The notes under the pieces were generated by a model. The model saw only the letters and a list, made by a program, of their open reading frames with translations, was not told where the DNA came from and ran no database searches. DNA of 64,000 nucleotides, taken from contig JAMLGT010000001.1 of the NCBI GenBank assembly GCA_023957755.1, positions 186,001 to 250,000 of the forward strand, given 5' to 3'. The position numbers and the translations under genes are program-made. This DNA is from Chitinophagaceae bacterium. GTDB taxonomy: Bacteria; Bacteroidota; Bacteroidia; Chitinophagales; Chitinophagaceae. Below, piece by piece: positions 19,188 through 29,491 of this stretch (its first letter is position 1; every line of letters starts with the position of its first letter).

Positions 19188-20768
19188 ATGAAACATATAA
19201 TAGCATATTTTTTAGGTGCAATATTTTTCGTTTCGCTATTAGCGGGTTGTACTAAGGATCTGGACAGGATACCCACAAACGATAAGACGGCTGACGAAGT
19301 CTATAGCACACCTGACGGGTATAAAGCTGCATTCGCAAAAGTGTATGGAGCCTTTGCGATGACTGGGAACAATGGGGAAGGGAGTGGTGATATCCAGGGG
19401 ATAGATGCTGGTACCTCAGATTTCTTCCGTTTGTATTGGAATGCACAGGAGCTTAGCACAGATGAGGCGGTAGTAGCCTGGAGTGATGCGGGAATCCAGG
19501 ACTTTCACAATATGAACTGGACTTCTACTAACCCATTCCTTACAGGCTTATATTACAGGTCGCTCTATCAGATCACACTTGCTAATGACTTTATCAGGCA
19601 ATCGGCAGATGACAAAGTAAGTGCAAGGGGTATTAAAGGCGGAGACGCAGATGCAATCAAAGCTTATGCTGCAGAGGCCAGATTTATCCGTGCCTATCAA
19701 TACTGGGTATTGATGGATTTGTTTGGGAACCCTCCGTTTGTTACAGAGGAAGACAAGGTGGGGGATATACCCGAACAGATTTCAAGGGCCGATCTCTTCA
19801 CTTATGTAGAATCAGAATTAAAGGATATTGAAGGCAAGCTCCCTGCGCCGAAGTCAAATGAGTATGGACGAGCAGATAAAGCTGCGGCATGGGCTCTCCT
19901 TGCAAGGATGTACCTGAATGCAAAAGTGTACACCGGACAGGATCACTATACAGATGCAATTACCTATGCAAAAAAGGTGATTGATGCAGGGTACTCACTC
20001 GAATCGAATTACAGATGGCTGATGCTTGCAGATAATAATCTGAACACAAACGAGTTTATACTGACCATTAACTATGATGGACTTAAGACGAAAAACTACG
20101 GAGGCACTACCTATCTGAATCACGCTTCAGTAGGTGGCAGCATGAGTGCCAGTAACTACGGAGTTGGCGGCGGGTGGGCCGGACTCAGGATCACCAAGAA
20201 CGTCCCTAACCTGTTCCCTGATTATTCAGGAGATGCAGACACCAGGGCGCAATTTTATACTTCAGGGCAAAATATTGATATAGATAATCAGTCTGTATTT
20301 ACCGATGGGTTTGCCGTTTACAAGTTTCGTAATGTAAAGAGGGATGGTACTGCCGGACAAAGCCTGGACTTTGCCGATGTGGATATACCTGTTTTCAGGC
20401 TTGCTGAAATGTATCTTATCTATGCAGAAGCAGTATTGCGCGGAGGATCCGGAGGCGACAATGCAACAGCCCTGGGTTACATCAATGCCTTAAGGCAGAG
20501 AGCCTATGGAAATAATTCAGGGAATATTAACCAGGGTGACCTTACCCTTGATTTCATCCTGGATGAAAGGGCGCGTGAGTTGTATTGGGAAGGATTTAGG
20601 CGGACCGATCTGGTTCGTTATGGAAAATTCACTTCCGGAAGTTATCTGTGGCCATGGAAAGGTGGGGTAAAATCAGGAACCGCGGTGCCTGATTATCGCA
20701 ACTTATACCCGCTACCACTTAAGGACTTGTCTGTGAATCCCCATTTGGACCAAAATCCCAACTATTAA
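19188..20768 (+). CDS. susD: SusD-family starch-binding outer-membrane lipoprotein
   Basis: A 526-residue surface lipoprotein with lipobox SLLAGCTKD (Cys about 21), close in length to Bacteroides SusD. It has the SusD N-terminal helices (YRSLYQITLANDFIRQ), the central AEARFIRAYQYWVLMDLFGN motif typical of SusD/RagB, and the C-terminal LDERARELYWEGFRRTDLVR and NLYPLPLKDL motifs seen across the family. It caps the SusC receptor encoded 21 bp upstream and binds the incoming glucan. Confidence 0.92.
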   Translation: MKHIIAYFLGAIFFVSLLAGCTKDLDRIPTNDKTADEVYSTPDGYKAAFAKVYGAFAMTGNNGEGSGDIQGIDAGTSDFFRLYWNAQELSTDEAVVAWSDAGIQDFHNMNWTSTNPFLTGLYYRSLYQITLANDFIRQSADDKVSARGIKGGDADAIKAYAAEARFIRAYQYWVLMDLFGNPPFVTEEDKVGDIPEQISRADLFTYVESELKDIEGKLPAPKSNEYGRADKAAAWALLARMYLNAKVYTGQDHYTDAITYAKKVIDAGYSLESNYRWLMLADNNLNTNEFILTINYDGLKTKNYGGTTYLNHASVGGSMSASNYGVGGGWAGLRITKNVPNLFPDYSGDADTRAQFYTSGQNIDIDNQSVFTDGFAVYKFRNVKRDGTAGQSLDFADVDIPVFRLAEMYLIYAEAVLRGGSGGDNATALGYINALRQRAYGNNSGNINQGDLTLDFILDERARELYWEGFRRTDLVRYGKFTSGSYLWPWKGGVKSGTAVPDYRNLYPLPLKDLSVNPHLDQNPNY

Positions 20769-20788
20769 TAAATAAAACTAATTAGAGT

Positions 20789-21619
20789 ATGAAAAAGAGT
20801 TTAAAAGTATTGCTGAGCCTTGCCGTAGTACTACTGTTGGGTTCTTGTAAGAAGGAGGGATATAAAGTTGTGTTTGAAGGAGGCACCACTCCTGTGCTGA
20901 GCACTAATACTACTAATATACCCCTGGCGTTTGCCACCCAGTCTGATCCGGCCTTCACATTGCGCTGGACAAATCCTGAATATAAGTTTAATACGGGAGC
21001 AAACTCCATTGATGTCAATTATAACATCCTGGTAGATAAGAGCAGTAGTTTTAATAGTCCGGATATCAAAACGTTGTCAATAGGAACGGCTGTTGAAAAG
21101 ATATTTACTCAGAGTGAGTTTAACGATATCCTGCTTAACCAGTTGCAACTGCCTACGGGAGTGCAAACTACTGTGTATATAAAACTTCAGGCATTTCTGG
21201 AGGGTGGTGCAGGGTTATTAACTTCCAACACGCTGGCAGTGACAGCAACCCCTTATGCGATTCCTCCCAAAATTACACCACCTGCCAGTGGCAATCTTTA
21301 CATTGTAGGGGATGCGACTCCGGGAGGATGGCCTCCGGTATCGGTAGATGAGTCAACCCTTAAGTTTAATCAGGTGTCTGCTACTATGTTTGAATTGACT
21401 TTACAACTCAATGCGAACAAAGAGTACAAGTTTGTAGAAGTAATAGGGCAGTGGGATAAACAATGGAGTGTAAAAACGGAACCGGATGCAGGGGCTCCGG
21501 GTACTCTTAGTGGAGATTTATATTTTAATGGTGCCAATGGAAGAGCCCCGGCAGAGAGTGGTTTATATAAAATAGTTGTCGACTTCCAGAGGGGCAAGTA
21601 TTCATTTACAAAACAGTAG
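20789..21619 (+). CDS. SusE-like starch-binding lipoprotein with one C-terminal binding module
   Basis: A 276-residue lipoprotein (lipobox LLLGSCKKE). Residues about 20-150 resemble the SusE N-terminal Ig-like domain (PAFTLRWTNPEYKF, SVDVNYNILVD-type strands). Residues about 163-276 form a single SusE/SusF starch-binding module beginning GNLYIVGDATPGGWPP, with aromatic residues in QWDKQWS expected to stack on glucose rings. It sits directly before a larger protein carrying three copies of the same module. Surface glucan capture is the inferred role. Confidence 0.83.
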   Translation: MKKSLKVLLSLAVVLLLGSCKKEGYKVVFEGGTTPVLSTNTTNIPLAFATQSDPAFTLRWTNPEYKFNTGANSIDVNYNILVDKSSSFNSPDIKTLSIGTAVEKIFTQSEFNDILLNQLQLPTGVQTTVYIKLQAFLEGGAGLLTSNTLAVTATPYAIPPKITPPASGNLYIVGDATPGGWPPVSVDESTLKFNQVSATMFELTLQLNANKEYKFVEVIGQWDKQWSVKTEPDAGAPGTLSGDLYFNGANGRAPAESGLYKIVVDFQRGKYSFTKQ

Positions 21620-21663
21620 CAGATTGCTTAAACAATATATGATTGAAATTTAAAAGAATTAAG

Positions 21664-23475
21664 ATGAAATCTATATCAAAATCATTAACAGCCTTGTTCT
21701 TCCTGAGCCTTGTGGCTGCCTGTACTAAGGTAGATAAGCTGCCCTTCTATGAGAATGGGAAGGCGGTATCGTTAACAAGTTCGGTGACCACCATCACACC
21801 CTCTGCCGCAGATTCTAACGCTGTTGTGTTGAGGCTGAGCTGGAGTAATCCGGAGTATGCCACGGACTCGGCAAACCAAAAGTTTGTAATGGAAATGGAT
21901 GCAGACGCAGACTTTTCTGCACCTAAGCGATTTGAAGTGCTGGGTGCATTGGAATATTCCTTTACGGGGAAGACCCTAAATGATATGCTGGCCGGTTTCG
22001 GTTTCACACCCGGACAGCCATTCTCAATTAACATTCGTGTTGTTTCTTCCTATGCAAACAATAATGAACGATATACTTCTAACGTAGTAAAGGTGAATAT
22101 GACACCTTATCTGATTCCACTTACACTTACCCCCTCTACGACCGGTCCGTTAGTGCTCGAGGTGTCCCATGCATCAGACCAGGCTATATCCTTTACCTGG
22201 AACAGCAGTGGTTATGGGAATAACACTATATATTATGCATTGCAGATTGATAAGGCCGGTGGAGACTTTTCAAGCCCGCAAATCATTAAGTATGGCACCG
22301 GCAATTCAGGAGGCATAACGGTGAACGACCTGAATACTTATGCAATTAATGCCGGTGTGACAGGTGGACAGACGAACGATCTTCAGTTCAGAATTGTAAG
22401 CTATCTGGACGATACTTATACAAACCCACTGGTGAAGTCAACCGCAATAAGCATTACTACTACTACCTACGTTCCTATTCCTGACAATCTGTATATCGTA
22501 GGAGACGCCACTCTGGGATGGTGGAACAACCCGGTACCTGTACCCGCACAACAGTTTACTAAAGTAGATGCCTATTCGTTTAGTATTAACGTATGGCTGA
22601 TTGCCGGTGGAAGCTATCTTTTCCTGCCGGTGAATGGTAGCTGGGATCATAAGTATGGTGGCGCTACAGATGGAACAGAGGCCGGGGGCACCACTTTGCT
22701 AAAAGATGGCGCAGTGCCGGGATCCAATACTCCTGCTCCCGCCACGACGGGTGTATATAAGATTACAGTAAACTTCCAGACAAATAAGTTTACAGTAACA
22801 CAAGTTCAGGTTCCGGATAATCTGTTTATAGTAGGTGATGCCACACCCGGAGGATGGAGTAATCCTGTGCCGGTTCCTTCTCAGCAGTTCACAAAGATTG
22901 ACGCGGCTACCTTTGCTTTGGTGGTGCATCTGAATGCCGGCGGAAGTTATTTGTTACTTCCGGAAAACGGAGACTGGAGCCATAAGTTTGGCGGGGCTAC
23001 TGATGGAACCGAGAGTGGAGGTGGAGCGTTAAAGGCTGACGGTGCAGTGCCGGGTAGTAATACCCCTGCCCCTGCAACCTCAGGAATGTACAAGATTGAG
23101 GTAAGCTTTGCAACGAATACTTATAAGGTTACCCCTTATACCGGGCCAGACCAGTTATTTATTGTGGGTGATGCCACACCGGGCGGGTGGAGCAATCCGG
23201 TACCGACTCCTACGCAACAATTTACCCAGTTGAGTGGTTCAGAGTTTACATTGGATCTGCAACTGACGGCGGGCGGATCTTATTTGCTCCTTCCGATGAA
23301 TGGAAGCTGGGATCATAAGTTTGGCGGGGCTACTGATGGAACTGAGACAGGTGGAGCCACCCTTCTTGCCGATGGGGCTGTGCCGGGAAGTAATACTCCC
23401 GCACCTGCAACTACAGGTAATTACCGCATCAATGTGAATTTCCTTACAGGTAAATATAAAGTCACACCGCTTTAA
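21664..23475 (+). CDS. SusE/SusF-like lipoprotein with three tandem starch-binding modules
   Basis: A 603-residue surface lipoprotein (lipobox LVAACTKVD). A SusE-type N-terminal domain (LRLSWSNPEYATDS) and a second Ig-like unit (ISFTWNSSGYGNNTIYYALQ) are followed by three starch-binding modules starting DNLYIVGDAT, DNLFIVGDAT and DQLFIVGDAT. Each repeats GGSYL-LLP, WDHKFGGATDGTE-like and DGAVPGSNTPAPAT segments. The copies begin at 22483, 22816 and 23149, an exact 111-codon period. The start is the ATG at 21664; the longer frame begins with TTG at 21643. Last gene of the operon, followed by a terminator. Confidence 0.88.
   Translation: MKSISKSLTALFFLSLVAACTKVDKLPFYENGKAVSLTSSVTTITPSAADSNAVVLRLSWSNPEYATDSANQKFVMEMDADADFSAPKRFEVLGALEYSFTGKTLNDMLAGFGFTPGQPFSINIRVVSSYANNNERYTSNVVKVNMTPYLIPLTLTPSTTGPLVLEVSHASDQAISFTWNSSGYGNNTIYYALQIDKAGGDFSSPQIIKYGTGNSGGITVNDLNTYAINAGVTGGQTNDLQFRIVSYLDDTYTNPLVKSTAISITTTTYVPIPDNLYIVGDATLGWWNNPVPVPAQQFTKVDAYSFSINVWLIAGGSYLFLPVNGSWDHKYGGATDGTEAGGTTLLKDGAVPGSNTPAPATTGVYKITVNFQTNKFTVTQVQVPDNLFIVGDATPGGWSNPVPVPSQQFTKIDAATFALVVHLNAGGSYLLLPENGDWSHKFGGATDGTESGGGALKADGAVPGSNTPAPATSGMYKIEVSFATNTYKVTPYTGPDQLFIVGDATPGGWSNPVPTPTQQFTQLSGSEFTLDLQLTAGGSYLLLPMNGSWDHKFGGATDGTETGGATLLADGAVPGSNTPAPATTGNYRINVNFLTGKYKVTPL
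22483..23472 (+). repeat. Three tandem 333-bp coding repeats (starch-binding modules)
   Basis: Repeat units begin at 22483, 22816 and 23149, all in frame. Blocks encoding VGDAT-GGWSNPVP, KFGGATDGTE and DGAVPGSNTPAPAT are near-identical, especially between units 2 and 3. A diverged single relative lies in the upstream gene at about 21290-21616. Confidence 0.9.
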
Positions 23476-23492
23476 TACAAACCCAAAATATC

Positions 23493-23534
23493 AAAGAGGT
23501 TGCCGGTTTTCGAAACGGCAGCCTCTTTTTATTT
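23493..23534 (+). terminator. Intrinsic terminator of the susCDEF operon
   Basis: A 13-bp stem aaagaggttgccg/cggcagcctcttt (one G-T pair), 10-nt loop, followed by a T-rich tract (five or more T, then attt). It is 18 bp after the stop codon. Confidence 0.9.
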
Positions 23535-23587
23535 AATTCCCACCTGGTACATACCAAAAATTGTATTTCCCTTTATGATTATAGAAA

Positions 23588-23595
23588 TATCTTTG
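23588..23595 (+). promoter_or_regulatory. -7 promoter element (TATCTTTG) for cysS
   Basis: Exact TAnnTTTG match 21 bp before the cysS ATG. Confidence 0.5.
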
Positions 23596-23616
23596 ACACT
23601 TCAGAACAGATAAGGC

Positions 23617-25104
23617 ATGGCGTTGGAAATTTATAACTCGTATAGCAGAAGAAAGGAAGTTTTTGAGCCCATTAATCCCCCTTATGTGGGCATGTATGTC
23701 TGCGGGCCTACTGTGAGTGGAGAAAGCCATCTGGGTCATGCCAGGCCTTATATCACCTTTGACATAGTGTATAGATACCTGTTGCATTTAGGCTATAAGG
23801 TTCGCTATGTACGCAATATTACAGATGCAGGCCATTTTGAGGAAGAAGGGCGGGAAGCAGAAGACAAGATCAGTAAGAAAGCCTTATTGGAGAAATTAGA
23901 ACCAATGGAGCTGGTCCAGAAATATACAAATCTGTTCCATTGGGCCTTCCGGAAATTCAATACATTGGACCCGACCATAGAGCCTACTGCCACAGGCCAT
24001 ATTGTAGAGCAGATAGCAATGATTGAAGACCTGATAGCCAAAGGTTATGCGTATGAAGTAAATGGGTCGGTTTATTTTGACGTGGAAAAGTATGCCAAAG
24101 GATATGATTATGGCAAACTGAGTGGTCGGATAATTGAAGACCTGCTGGAGACCACCAGAATCCTGGAATCGCAGGACGAAAAGAGAAATAAAGCAGATTT
24201 TGCTTTATGGAAAGCGGCACCCCCAAAGCATATAATGCGTTGGAAAAGCCCGTGGGGAGATGGGTTTCCCGGCTGGCATATAGAGTGCTCTGCAATGGCT
24301 ACAAAATATCTTGGAAGCTACTTCGATATTCACGGAGGAGGGATGGACCTGATGTTTCCACACCACGAGAGCGAAATTGCACAGAGTACTATTTGCAATG
24401 CGCACCCGCCGGTGAAGTATTGGATGCATAATAACATGATTACCATCAATGGCAAAAAGATGGGTAAGAGTTATAACAATGTGATTACCCTTACCGAACT
24501 TTTCAGTGGTGCACATCCGTTGTTAGTTAAGGCATTTAGCCCTATGACTATTCGCTTTTTTATTCTCCAGACGCACTACCGAAGCGGACTCGATTTTAGC
24601 AATGATGCTTTACTTGCATCTGAAAAAGGACTTCGCCGACTGTTTGATGCGTATGAAATATTAAAGGCCTTGCCTTTTATAGAAGGGGTTGAGGCATCAG
24701 ATAAGGAGTTGGATAACCGGATAAACACACAGTTAGACGAACTTCCGAAGTATATTGAGGACGACTTTAATACAGCAAAAGTATTGGCAGGGTTATTTGA
24801 GATAGTTCCAACGATTAATAGTATTAAAGACAAGGTGATTGCTTCAGACTCACTTTCTTCAGCGACAATCAACCGGATGAAACAGGATTTCCATGTATTT
24901 ATCGAAGAGATACTGGGTCTGAAGAATGAATGGGCGGTAGAAAGTCCTTTCAAAGAAGTGATGAACCTGCTTGCTTCTATTCGAAAGGACGCACGTTCTA
25001 AGAGAGATTTTCACACTTCCGATAAGATTAGAGATGAGCTCGCCAAGGTGGGTATTGAAATGAAAGATGATAAGGATGGTGGGGTGAGCTGGAATCTGCA
25101 GTGA
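23617..25104 (+). CDS. cysS: Cysteine--tRNA ligase
   Basis: Class I aminoacyl-tRNA synthetase of 495 residues charging tRNA-Cys. The N-terminal catalytic domain carries the zinc ligand Cys in [10 protein letters not shown], the HIGH-type signature SHLGHARP, the further zinc ligands in [10 protein letters not shown] and HHESE, and the KMSKS loop as KKMGKSYNN (Gly in place of the first Ser). The C-terminal part holds the DALR-type helical anticodon domain ([16 protein letters not shown]). The end [10 protein letters not shown] is typical of the family. Housekeeping gene, monocistronic. Confidence 0.96.
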   Translation: MALEIYNSYSRRKEVFEPINPPYVGMYVCGPTVSGESHLGHARPYITFDIVYRYLLHLGYKVRYVRNITDAGHFEEEGREAEDKISKKALLEKLEPMELVQKYTNLFHWAFRKFNTLDPTIEPTATGHIVEQIAMIEDLIAKGYAYEVNGSVYFDVEKYAKGYDYGKLSGRIIEDLLETTRILESQDEKRNKADFALWKAAPPKHIMRWKSPWGDGFPGWHIECSAMATKYLGSYFDIHGGGMDLMFPHHESEIAQSTICNAHPPVKYWMHNNMITINGKKMGKSYNNVITLTELFSGAHPLLVKAFSPMTIRFFILQTHYRSGLDFSNDALLASEKGLRRLFDAYEILKALPFIEGVEASDKELDNRINTQLDELPKYIEDDFNTAKVLAGLFEIVPTINSIKDKVIASDSLSSATINRMKQDFHVFIEEILGLKNEWAVESPFKEVMNLLASIRKDARSKRDFHTSDKIRDELAKVGIEMKDDKDGGVSWNLQ

Positions 25105-25236
25105 AAATTACACTGCCTGTGCTGCGGATTATCTTTTTGAGATATTCAGTAATTGCAGGCCCATTACCGGGAGAAAGCATAATTCGCAATTTTAAAGAGC
25201 CGGCCGGTTGTAAGGAACCGGATTTAGAAGATACTA

Positions 25237-25848
25237 ATGGATCATCGCAGATATTTACTAAAAGATAAGAGATTGGCGCCCGTAATCAGACAGCTTCCTG
25301 AGGTGACTATTGAGAAGCGTAACAAGATATACCTGCGATTGTGTGCCTCTATTCTGTCGCAACAGTTAAGCGTACAAGTAGCCAGAACGCTTTACTCAAG
25401 ATTCCTGAATTTATATGGAGGAAAGGAGCCACGGCTTGAGCAAATTTTAGAAACGCCACCTGAGACCTTCAGATCGATTGGCTTTTCAGAAGCAAAGAGC
25501 CGCTATGTGCATAATGTATGCAGTTTTTTCAGAGAACATGATTTGAAAGATGCCAGGCTCCACAAAATGGAGGACAGTGAGATAATCGATTTGCTCACGC
25601 AAATAAAAGGCGTGGGAAGGTGGACGGCAGAGATGATTCTTATGTTTTCTCTTGGCAGAGAAGATGTATTTGCAGTTGATGATCTGGGAATCAGGAATGC
25701 GATGGTGAGGATATATGGCCTTCAGGAAACAGACAAGAAGAAACTAACCGACAGGATCATCCGTATATCTGACGGGTGGAGTCCTTATCGTACCTATGCA
25801 TGCCGGTACCTTTGGATGTCGAAAGACATGAATATCGTGGTGAGCTGA
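25237..25848 (+). CDS. AlkA-like DNA-3-methyladenine glycosylase (HhH-GPD)
   Basis: Base-excision-repair glycosylase of 203 residues removing alkylated purines. It is the minimal HhH-GPD domain: the N-terminal helix CASILSQQLSVQVAR, the helix-hairpin-helix at about 119-135 (LLTQIKGVGRWTAEMIL), and the catalytic Asp in VFAVDDLGIRNAM (148/149). There is no N-terminal beta domain as in E. coli AlkA, and no Fe-S cluster cysteines, so it is of the short MAG type. It converges on the next gene with only nine bases between stop codons. Confidence 0.88.
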   Translation: MDHRRYLLKDKRLAPVIRQLPEVTIEKRNKIYLRLCASILSQQLSVQVARTLYSRFLNLYGGKEPRLEQILETPPETFRSIGFSEAKSRYVHNVCSFFREHDLKDARLHKMEDSEIIDLLTQIKGVGRWTAEMILMFSLGREDVFAVDDLGIRNAMVRIYGLQETDKKKLTDRIIRISDGWSPYRTYACRYLWMSKDMNIVVS

Positions 25849-25857
25849 CGATTTGTA

Positions 25858-26574
25858 TTATTTCCTCTTGATAATCGGATTATTGATACCGTTTATGATA
25901 TTGTCTTTTACGATAAAGGTGGAAAGTTTAGCGAAGAACTGTGTCAGCGTTTTGCATCCATAGGCACGCACGTCAAAACTGGGGTCCAGTTTTCTGAGGT
26001 TGTTACCCAGAGTGGAGATATAAGCCTCGTTACTTTCATTGATGCTCATGTCATAGGCTTTGTTGATAAGTTTCTTGTTGATAGGTTTTGCTTTTCCTTT
26101 CTTATCATCTTCCTTTTTGTCTTCAGTTTCTGATTTGGACTCCAGATTTTCCACATAGGTAAATATCTCGCATGACTTTACGAAAGCCAGTGGTGTCTTT
26201 TGCTCGCCGATACCCATGACGAAGATGCCGTCTTCCCTGATTCTCTTGGCGAGCCCGGTGTAATCGCTGTCGCTGCTCACGATGCAGAAACCGTCCACGA
26301 GATTATCGTGAAGGATATCCATAGCATCAATAATCAGTGCACTGTCAGTAGAGTTTTTTCCGGTAGTATAATTAAATTTTTGAATAGGGCTGAACGCCAT
26401 TTCGTTTAGCACTGCTTTCCAGTTGTTCATCCGAGGAGTGGTCCAGTCGCCATAAATCCGGCGTATGGTTACTTTCCCGTATTTTGAAGCCTCTTCCAGA
26501 ACATCTTCCAGCATCTTGGCCTGGGCATTATCCCCATCTACCAGCAGGGCTATCTTATTTGTTTTTACATCCAT
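25858..26574 (-). CDS. NYN (PIN-like) domain protein with C-terminal OST-HTH/LOTUS domain
   Basis: A 238-residue putative ribonuclease. The NYN domain (about 5-150) shows the conserved acidic residues of the PIN-like fold in LLVDGDNAQ, STDSALIIDAMDIL and VSSDSDYTGLAKRI. A lysine-rich linker (about 152-175) leads to an OST-HTH/LOTUS-type domain (LINKAYDMSINESNEAYIST, YGCKTLTQFFAKL), an RNA- or G-quadruplex-binding winged helix. This LabA/YacP-like architecture is common in bacteria but its RNA targets are unknown. The start is the ATG at 26574; the longer frame runs into the upstream marC gene. It is 16 bp after the marC stop, probably one operon. Confidence 0.85.
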   Translation of the reverse strand: MDVKTNKIALLVDGDNAQAKMLEDVLEEASKYGKVTIRRIYGDWTTPRMNNWKAVLNEMAFSPIQKFNYTTGKNSTDSALIIDAMDILHDNLVDGFCIVSSDSDYTGLAKRIREDGIFVMGIGEQKTPLAFVKSCEIFTYVENLESKSETEDKKEDDKKGKAKPINKKLINKAYDMSINESNEAYISTLGNNLRKLDPSFDVRAYGCKTLTQFFAKLSTFIVKDNIINGINNPIIKRK

Positions 26575-26590
26575 TGTGTAGTGTTTTGCG

Positions 26591-27190
26591 CTACTTGCCG
26601 ATTGAAAATTCCGAGAGGTTACTTCCAAAAATTTTCACAGCGATAGCGAGTAATATAATTCCAAAAAATTTGCGGACTACTGAAAGTCCGTTGGGTCCAA
26701 GTGCTTTTTCGATCCATTTGAGCGACTTCAGCACAATGAAGATGACTAAGAGGTTAATGAGGATACCCAGAAGAATATTCACATCGTGGAAGTTGGCTTT
26801 CAGCGACATGACGGTAGTGAGGGTTCCCGATCCTGCAATCAGTGGAAAAGCAATGGGTACCACGCTCCCACTCTTTGCATCTTTTTCCTGTTTGAAAAAC
26901 TCAACACCCAGAATCATCTCCAGCCCGATAATAAAGATGACGATACTGCCCGCTACTGCAAAGGAGTGTACGTCCAGGCCGAGCAGGTCCAGGAACTGTT
27001 TTCCGAGGAAAAGAAAGAGAATCATCAGCAATCCTGATGCTATGGTAGCCTGGCCTGTGCGGATATGCCCACCCATCTTATCCTTTAGAGAGATAAGTAT
27101 TGGAATAGACCCGAGTATATCAATCACCGCAAAGAGTGTGAAAGTAGTAGTCAGTACCTCATTACTAGAAATATGCTCAATCAACGGCAT
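26591..27190 (-). CDS. MarC-family integral membrane protein
   Basis: A 199-residue, six-helix inner-membrane protein of the MarC/NAAT family (FTLFAVIDILGSIPILI, VPIAFPLIAGSGTLTTVM, FGIILLAIAVKI). Family members were once linked to multiple antibiotic resistance, now doubted; substrates are mostly unknown. The start is the ATG at 27190; a TTG at 27211 would overlap the promoter element. First gene of a probable two-gene unit with the NYN protein. Confidence 0.85.
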   Translation of the reverse strand: MPLIEHISSNEVLTTTFTLFAVIDILGSIPILISLKDKMGGHIRTGQATIASGLLMILFLFLGKQFLDLLGLDVHSFAVAGSIVIFIIGLEMILGVEFFKQEKDAKSGSVVPIAFPLIAGSGTLTTVMSLKANFHDVNILLGILINLLVIFIVLKSLKWIEKALGPNGLSVVRKFFGIILLAIAVKIFGSNLSEFSIGK

Positions 27191-27208
27191 AAAGTAATTG
27201 TTTTGCTG

Positions 27209-27216
27209 CAAAGGTA
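27209..27216 (-). promoter_or_regulatory. -7 promoter element (TACCTTTG, minus strand) for marC
   Basis: Exact TAnnTTTG match, 18 bp before the marC ATG. It rules against the TTG start at 27211, which falls inside the element. Confidence 0.5.
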
Positions 27217-27303
27217 ATATTTGCCTGCACGGTTAATTCCTTTACTTATGTGTGTTCAAAGTAAGAAAAGAGGCACTGTTTAAGGTGCTCTGGTATGTGT
27301 AGC

Positions 27304-29397
27304 CTAGAGACTTTCTGTATTAGAGTTTCCTGCTATTTCATGGCTGCCGGGTAGTGGGTTACCAACTACTCCTTCCTTAGGGTTATCGATAAAGTCGAGC
27401 GCCTTCTTATCTTCCCACGGACGTTTTCCGATCAATTCTTCCACATCGCTCTGGAACAGCACTTCGCGCTTAAGCAATGCCTGGGCGAGGATGTCCACTT
27501 CATTTTTCTTTTCAGTAAGTAACTGAAGCGTTCTTTCATACGCACGGTCGATGAGTGCCCGTACTTCTTCGTCGATCAGTTTCCCGGTTTCTTCGCTAAA
27601 TGGCTTTACGAATGTGTTTTCCTGTTGAGGATCATAATAACTTACGTTCCCAATTTTGGCATTCATTCCATAAACGGTAATCATACTGTAAGCCATCTTG
27701 GTTACCTGCTGCAGGTCGTTGCTGGCTCCCGTACTGATTTTGCCAAAGAATATTTTTTCCGATGCCCGGCCTCCGAGTGTCATACACATCTGATCCATCA
27801 ACTGGTCAGTATTATACAGATATTGCTCTTTAGGGGTATATTGGGCATATCCTAATGCAGCGGTACCTCTGGGGACGATGGTTACTTTCAGTAACGGGTA
27901 TGCGTGCTCGAGAAACCATCCGCAGATCGCATGTCCTGCCTCGTGATAGGCAATAATTTCTTTTTCTTCAGGAAGGATGATTTTATTCTTCTTTTCCAAT
28001 CCGCCAATCACCCGGTCGATAGCATCCTGAAAATCCTGCATATCTACTCCATCCTTATTCCTTCTTGCTGCTATCAGTGCTGCCTCATTGCACACGTTGG
28101 CAATATCTGCACCGGCAAATCCCGGTGTTTGTTCTGCTAACTTATGAATATCCAGACTTTGGCTGGTTTTAATGGGTTTCAGATGCACTTTAAAAATGGC
28201 TTCGCGGCCTACCAGGTCGGGCCGATCGATAGATATCTGCCGGTCGAAACGTCCCGGACGGAGTAACGCGCTGTCCAATACATCAGGACGGTTAGTTGCG
28301 GCTAGAATGATGATGCCGATGTCTGTGGCAAATCCATCCATCTCTACCAGCAGCTGATTGAGGGTGTTTTCTCTTTCATCATTGCTCATCATCATATTCT
28401 TCCCGCGTGCGCGCCCGATGGCGTCGATCTCGTCGATGAATATGATACAGGGCGCTTTCTCTCTGGCCTGCTTAAACAGATCGCGTACTCTGCTGGCGCC
28501 CACACCCACAAACATCTCTACAAAATCACTTCCGCTGAGGCTGAAGAAGGGCACCTGTGCTTCGCCGGCTACGGCCTTTGCCAGCAGGGTTTTACCTGTT
28601 CCCGGAGGGCCTACAAGCAGCGCACCTTTGGGGATCTTACCTCCGAGGTTTGTGTATTTCTTTGGATTCTTCAGAAAGTCCACTATCTCCATTACCTCCA
28701 CCTTGGCTTCATCCAATCCTGCCACATCAGAGAAGTTGATATTTACCTTTGTGCCTTTTTCAAATAGCGTTGCACGGCTTTTTCCTATATTGAATATTCC
28801 GCCGGGACCACCAGCGCCTGCCCCACCGCTCATCTTCCGCATCATCAGGATGAAGATTAAAGCAATCAGCAGGATCGGCAGCATGGTTTGAATAATCTGG
28901 GTAAATATTTCGCCTTCGTCGCCCGGTATCTCACGCACCTGTTTTACTTCGGGGTTGTCTTTATAAAAATCATAAAGCTGGTTGGCAAACACTTCATCCT
29001 TTACCACCGGGAAGAAAACCTGTGGAGTTCCGGACATCTTAATGGCCATATCAAAGTCCTTCCCCAGTATCTTCTTGTAGTATCCTGCAGAATCCTTTTT
29101 CAGTGCGTCCTGATCGATTTGAACTCTTACCAGCTTGCGATTGCCCACAATCCATATCTGATCCACATCTCCCTGCTTGAGCATTTGGAAGAATTCTGAT
29201 TTATCTATTTCTAATCCGCTGTTTGTTTGGTGAAACAGTGCATTGTATCCGATTATCAGTGCAAAAAGAATACCCCACACCCAGTAAAAATTGAGTTTGG
29301 GTTTTTTCTTCAGATCGTTATCCTTTCCATTGCCTGGCGGGGGTGGCACACCTCGTTGTCCTTTGTTATATCGTCTTGTAGTATCCTCTTTTGGCAT
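27304..29397 (-). CDS. ftsH: ATP-dependent zinc metalloprotease FtsH
   Basis: Membrane-anchored AAA+ protease of 697 residues that degrades misfolded membrane proteins and regulators. A proline- and lysine-rich N-terminal tail (1-35) precedes TM1 (about 37-54), a periplasmic domain, and TM2 (about 168-186). The AAA domain has Walker A GPPGTGKT (263-270), Walker B CIIFIDE (317-323) and the second region of homology [20 protein letters not shown]. The protease domain has HEAGH (485-489) and a downstream Asp ligand in GASNDLQQ. It lies 94 bp after rsfS, in the same orientation, as in many Bacteroidota. Confidence 0.97.
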   Translation of the reverse strand: MPKEDTTRRYNKGQRGVPPPPGNGKDNDLKKKPKLNFYWVWGILFALIIGYNALFHQTNSGLEIDKSEFFQMLKQGDVDQIWIVGNRKLVRVQIDQDALKKDSAGYYKKILGKDFDMAIKMSGTPQVFFPVVKDEVFANQLYDFYKDNPEVKQVREIPGDEGEIFTQIIQTMLPILLIALIFILMMRKMSGGAGAGGPGGIFNIGKSRATLFEKGTKVNINFSDVAGLDEAKVEVMEIVDFLKNPKKYTNLGGKIPKGALLVGPPGTGKTLLAKAVAGEAQVPFFSLSGSDFVEMFVGVGASRVRDLFKQAREKAPCIIFIDEIDAIGRARGKNMMMSNDERENTLNQLLVEMDGFATDIGIIILAATNRPDVLDSALLRPGRFDRQISIDRPDLVGREAIFKVHLKPIKTSQSLDIHKLAEQTPGFAGADIANVCNEAALIAARRNKDGVDMQDFQDAIDRVIGGLEKKNKIILPEEKEIIAYHEAGHAICGWFLEHAYPLLKVTIVPRGTAALGYAQYTPKEQYLYNTDQLMDQMCMTLGGRASEKIFFGKISTGASNDLQQVTKMAYSMITVYGMNAKIGNVSYYDPQQENTFVKPFSEETGKLIDEEVRALIDRAYERTLQLLTEKKNEVDILAQALLKREVLFQSDVEELIGKRPWEDKKALDFIDNPKEGVVGNPLPGSHEIAGNSNTESL

Positions 29398-29491
29398 TTT
29401 GGTTTGGGTGCTGTTTTTTCAGATCCGCTTTCACCCGGGGATCTTCTTGTGATTAATTTAATGTAATTTGATTTTACGCTTATATATAGCG

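Noticed and set aside
22483-23475. CRISPR-like or non-coding tandem repeat
   Set aside because: The 333-bp period is in frame, encodes a known module, and has no spacer structure.
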